A stretch of 9,261 bases of DNA from Acidobacteriota bacterium (GTDB lineage: Bacteria; Acidobacteriota; Terriglobia; Terriglobales; Acidobacteriaceae): contig JAJYAE010000171.1 in the NCBI GenBank assembly GCA_021779695.1, forward strand, positions 1-9,261. Reading direction: 5' to 3'. The translations under genes were made by a program, and so were the position numbers. The notes beneath the pieces were generated by a model. The model saw nothing but the letters and a program-made list of their open reading frames with translations. It was not told where the DNA came from and did no database searches. Shown here piece after piece: positions 7,801 through 9,261 of the stretch (positions are counted from its first letter, which is position 1; every line of letters begins with the position of its first letter).

Positions 7801-8113
7801 TAGCCCGAGCATTAACAAGTGGTTCAATGAGTCCGCGTTTGCCACGCAAACACGAGGTACGCCTGGAAATGAGGCCAGCGACTCAGTCTATGGGCCGCGC
7901 GCGCGAGAGCTCAACCTTGGGCTACTAAAGAATTTTCCGATCTATGAACGGCTCACCCTGCAGTTTCGAGGCGAGTTCTTCAACATCACAAATACTCCGA
8001 ACTTTGGTCAACCTGGCAATGGTCTTACTACGCCACAATTCGGCATCATATCGGCGACCGCCGCGAATATGACTCCTCGCCAGGTGCAGTTTGCTTTGAA
8101 AGTGTTGTTCTAG
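4841..8113 (+). CDS. Oar-like TonB-dependent receptor with carboxypeptidase-regulatory domain
   Basis: This is an outer-membrane transporter that would import oligosaccharides or similar ligands with energy from TonB. Counting from the upstream ATG at 4730 (1127 residues in total), a hydrophobic signal core lies at 76-90 with cleavage near LTA/Q96. A carboxypeptidase-D-regulatory-like domain spans about 97-190 (GTVTDSTGAVIPGAKV, then LPPGTYNI). The plug begins around 200, with DMPLNGRN at 218-225, DNLVDGLDNNE and GRTAGAVVDIITKGG. The remainder is a beta-barrel ending in a C-terminal Phe. Length and order fit the large receptors abundant in Acidobacteriota; there is no SusD partner. I prefer the ATG at 4841, with AGGAGA 7 nt upstream, but the ATG at 4730 has an even fuller AAGGAGG 9 nt upstream and is in frame, so 37 extra residues are possible. 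A terminator follows directly, so the gene is monocistronic. Confidence 0.93.
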   Translation: MSNNAKLLNNNRRDVRFEKHCGARRHGGAKRWSNWVDAWLPLFALVAVVLLATQSLTAQITTGDFVGTVTDSTGAVIPGAKVTILNTDTQFQRSMNASGTGDYVFTLLPPGTYNIKIEQPGFNVHEVKGIKLAAGDRTRVDAKLALGATSQTVTVAADTVPLLQSDSSTVQDVVSERTVQDMPLNGRNLASAVQQAAGVNQASPNSEAQGNRADDRRPGFAFAANGQSDLSNDNLVDGLDNNEREQGFSGIRPSIDAIAEVRVLTNNYSAELGRTAGAVVDIITKGGNNTFHGSLYEYLRNDLFDARDFFASPTEPKPEYRQNVFGGTVGGPIIKNKTFFFGDVEANRMIQGQVATTTVPTLYEDKNPGDFSDIGGPVVPSSQFTTAGLDYFKMYPTPTTSGAILNYTSELNKTQYSISTDDRVDHQFGPHDSFFVRFGFNPTATFIPGTFPDVTVNGVTVNPGGSLGYGPSKTTATNVQANYVHIFDPNLILELKTGYTRINISTRPANFGTELASKFGLINTYNTPDSLGLPLMWMLTGDYASVGDGIFVPIYDVNNTFQYNGALTYTRGSHNVKAGAALIRRQLNYLQDQWSPQGGFVFMPFGPYTNSLANLLTGHPSFGERGDDLARQGLRSWEPSLYAQDDWRARRWLTLNLGARWETYTPITDAHNKFANFDMQTLRIAIAGQGISGSGGVKTDYTDFSPRVGFEADLGHDTVVRGGFGLSYYPPIMQTQVQNPNPPFDYICFPCFSSSFPNLPVPSASATNPSGTVSSIGPNLKNAYVRQFNLFVQRQFGATSISLGGVGENGRRGLYLRNNDQPLPPGAGQATPAYVYAAQLPRLTNIQYIDNSGITNYYGLEAIFQRAMTHGLTFNANYAWGHGLSNSVQSASTFTNPSPALITNDPMYDYGNSPLDVRHRLAGSLIYDLPFGKGSQAIDRAIGGWEASLIGFWQTGLPFTVVDATAAINLPGVSSDRPNQSGSAALSSPSINKWFNESAFATQTRGTPGNEASDSVYGPRARELNLGLLKNFPIYERLTLQFRGEFFNITNTPNFGQPGNGLTTPQFGIISATAANMTPRQVQFALKVLF

Positions 8114-8129
8114 AGGTACCTTCCTTTTC

Positions 8130-8166
8130 GTGAGGCGGCCTCATGCCGCCTCACCTCTTTTGTTTT
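8130..8166 (+). terminator. Intrinsic terminator after the receptor gene
   Basis: A perfect 10-bp GC-rich stem, GTGAGGCGGC (8130-8139) with GCCGCCTCAC (8145-8154), encloses the 5-nt loop CTCAT and is followed by a T-rich tract, CTCTTTTGTTTTG. It starts 16 nt after the receptor stop codon and would end the transcript before the hydrolase remnant. Confidence 0.92.
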
Positions 8167-8189
8167 GTCAGAGTGCTATGGGTGTGACG

Positions 8190-9093
8190 GAGAATCACAA
8201 CAGGATCGCCCTTCGGCCAGGGCGCAATTTGAATTCATAAAGACAGGATGGCGCTTGGCAATCTCCTTGACGACAACGACTCATACGGTCATCTTCGCGC
8301 TATACACAACAGCTGTGTGGGCTTCTATGACAACTCGGAGAGCTGGATTACCCACGTCATTCTGCAGGACATCACCCTACAGCGTCTGACGGCGGTTCAG
8401 CGCAATGACTCCGCCATGGGATTGAGCGCTCGGGGGTTCGGCGAGCCTGTCGTGATTGACGAATACGGATACGAAGGAAATATTGCGATGACCTGGGGTA
8501 GTCTTGCCCCGCGTGAGGCAGTGGAAATGCATTGGAGCATCGTAATGGCGGGCGCGTATGGATCGCCCGGCGAGTCCTATTTCAAGACGCCACATGGGGA
8601 ACTCGTTGGCGAAGCTCCCACGCGGCTACTCTTCCTGAAGCAGATTATGACGGAAGTGCCGTTCCAGAAGTTGGAACCGTTGCCAACCGTCATTGCCAGT
8701 GAAGATCCTTCGATTACTGTGCTGGGTACGCCAGGTAGTTACTATATTTTTCATTTCGATCAACCCAAAGAAAAGGCTTCATGGAATTTGGGTTTCTTCG
8801 GTCCGGCAACTCCTGCGCGACCGTTGCCGATCGTGAACCGCTCAGTCGATCCGAACACTTGGAGAACGCAGGCTCCCAAATTCACCATTGTGGAAGGGGT
8901 GTACCGGATTGAGATGATTGACACATGGCAAATGAAGGTCCACCATGTGGGCTTCACGTCGGGGGTGTCGCAGCAATTTCGATCTCTGATTGAGCCGGGA
9001 TTGGTCCGTCTTATCCGGGTGGATAGTGCACCCGCAAAGGAAGAGGTATTGCCCATTGACCAGTTGCTTCAAAGGTATGCGTCACCCTTCTAG
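8190..9093 (+). pseudogene. C-terminal remnant of a DUF4038/DUF5605 (GH140-like) glycoside hydrolase
   Basis: From 8248 a 281-codon frame is open to the stop at 9093. It matches the end of a DUF4038 (apiosidase/GH140-like) TIM barrel: DSYGHLRAIHNS, then EPVVIDEYGYEGNI with the expected nucleophile Glu72, then the WSIVMAGAYGSPGESYF region. The C-terminal DUF5605-type beta domain ends in YRIEMIDTWQMKVHH. Complete relatives are about 500 residues or more and carry the general acid in an N-E-[FY]-[DE] motif before this point. Here that part is missing: a stop lies just upstream in the frame, the ATG has no ribosome binding site, and a terminator precedes it without any GCAT-type promoter. In another frame FEFIKT (about 8228-8245) resembles the segment that normally follows the general acid, suggesting internal deletion and frameshift. 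The intact half would not be catalytic alone. Confidence 0.72.
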
Positions 9094-9119
9094 AGGCCAA
9101 CCTTGCGGGTCGCCCATCG

Positions 9120-9148
9120 GCATATTTATGCATGTAAGAAATATATCC
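9120..9148 (+). promoter_or_regulatory. GCAT dyad operator for a gene beyond the right edge
   Basis: GCATATTTATGC at 9120-9131 is followed by another GCAT step at 9130 and sits exactly 17 bp before ATGACA, reproducing the box-to-promoter distance of the other three sites. It lies 27 nt after the stop of the hydrolase remnant and points away from it, so it should serve the next plus-strand gene, whose start is not in the window. Confidence 0.58.
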
Positions 9149-9177
9149 ATGACAAAGACAAATGCTGCGTGTATTTT
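9149..9177 (+). promoter_or_regulatory. Predicted promoter pointing out of the window
   Basis: ATGACA (9149-9154, one mismatch to TTGACA) and TATTTT (9172-9177) are separated by 17 bp, giving a start near 9184. No convincing start codon follows before 9261: the ATG at 9228 opens a frame of only nine codons. The target gene therefore begins further right. Confidence 0.48.
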
Positions 9178-9261
9178 GTAGTTGGGCCGTGTCTTCGAAA
9201 TTTAGGTGCTCCACGAACCGCAAAGGAATGTTGAATTTCGGCACTTTAGACGTTTGAGTTC

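Noticed and set aside
8248..9093. The open frame as an intact, functional small enzyme
   Set aside because: It begins in the middle of a TIM barrel, lacks a ribosome binding site and promoter, and misses the general-acid region of the family.

Overview
The window looks like part of a carbohydrate-utilisation locus from an Acidobacteriota genome (Terriglobia type, such as Terriglobus, Edaphobacter or Granulicella). This is inferred from the very large Oar-like TonB-dependent receptor with an N-terminal carboxypeptidase-regulatory domain, the secreted carbohydrate-active proteins and the moderate GC content. No taxonomic marker gene is present.

Layout, left to right. (1) At 1-216, minus strand, is the first 72 codons of a lipoprotein gene that runs off the left edge; it has a clear ribosome binding site and lipobox. 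(2) 217-576 has no convincing gene. (3) 577-2250, minus strand, encodes a secreted DUF1593 (Sde182-like, nucleoside-hydrolase-fold) protein. (4) 2251-2786 is a divergent regulatory region with one promoter pointing left and one pointing right. (5) 2787-4160, plus strand, encodes a secreted CE1/esterase-D-type esterase with an N-terminal E-set (CBM48-like) domain, followed by a strong hairpin. (6) 4214-4729 is a long leader that ends in the receptor promoter. (7) 4841-8113 (or from 4730), plus strand, encodes the TonB-dependent receptor, followed by a textbook intrinsic terminator. (8) About 8190-9093 holds the C-terminal remnant of a DUF4038/DUF5605 (GH140-like) glycoside hydrolase, probably a pseudogene. 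(9) The right edge carries another promoter that points to a gene outside the window.

The most interesting feature is regulatory. Four intergenic sites share one promoter architecture: a 12-bp dyad of the form GCATAnnTATGC (one site GCATATTTATGC), exactly 17 bp, then TTGAC (ATGAC at the right edge). Two of them, for the DUF1593 gene and the receptor, extend upstream into an array of GCAT units repeated every 10 bp, one helical turn. The two arrays have the same 69-bp length and the same degenerate second unit. The dyad centre lies near -60 relative to the predicted start of transcription, a typical class I activator position. This suggests that one unidentified regulator turns on the esterase, the DUF1593 protein, the receptor and an unseen downstream gene together.

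In the proposed system, the two secreted enzymes process a plant- or microbe-derived glycan outside the cytoplasm and the receptor imports the products. The substrate cannot be read from the sequence. The remnant hydrolase suggests that the locus once had a further glycosidase.
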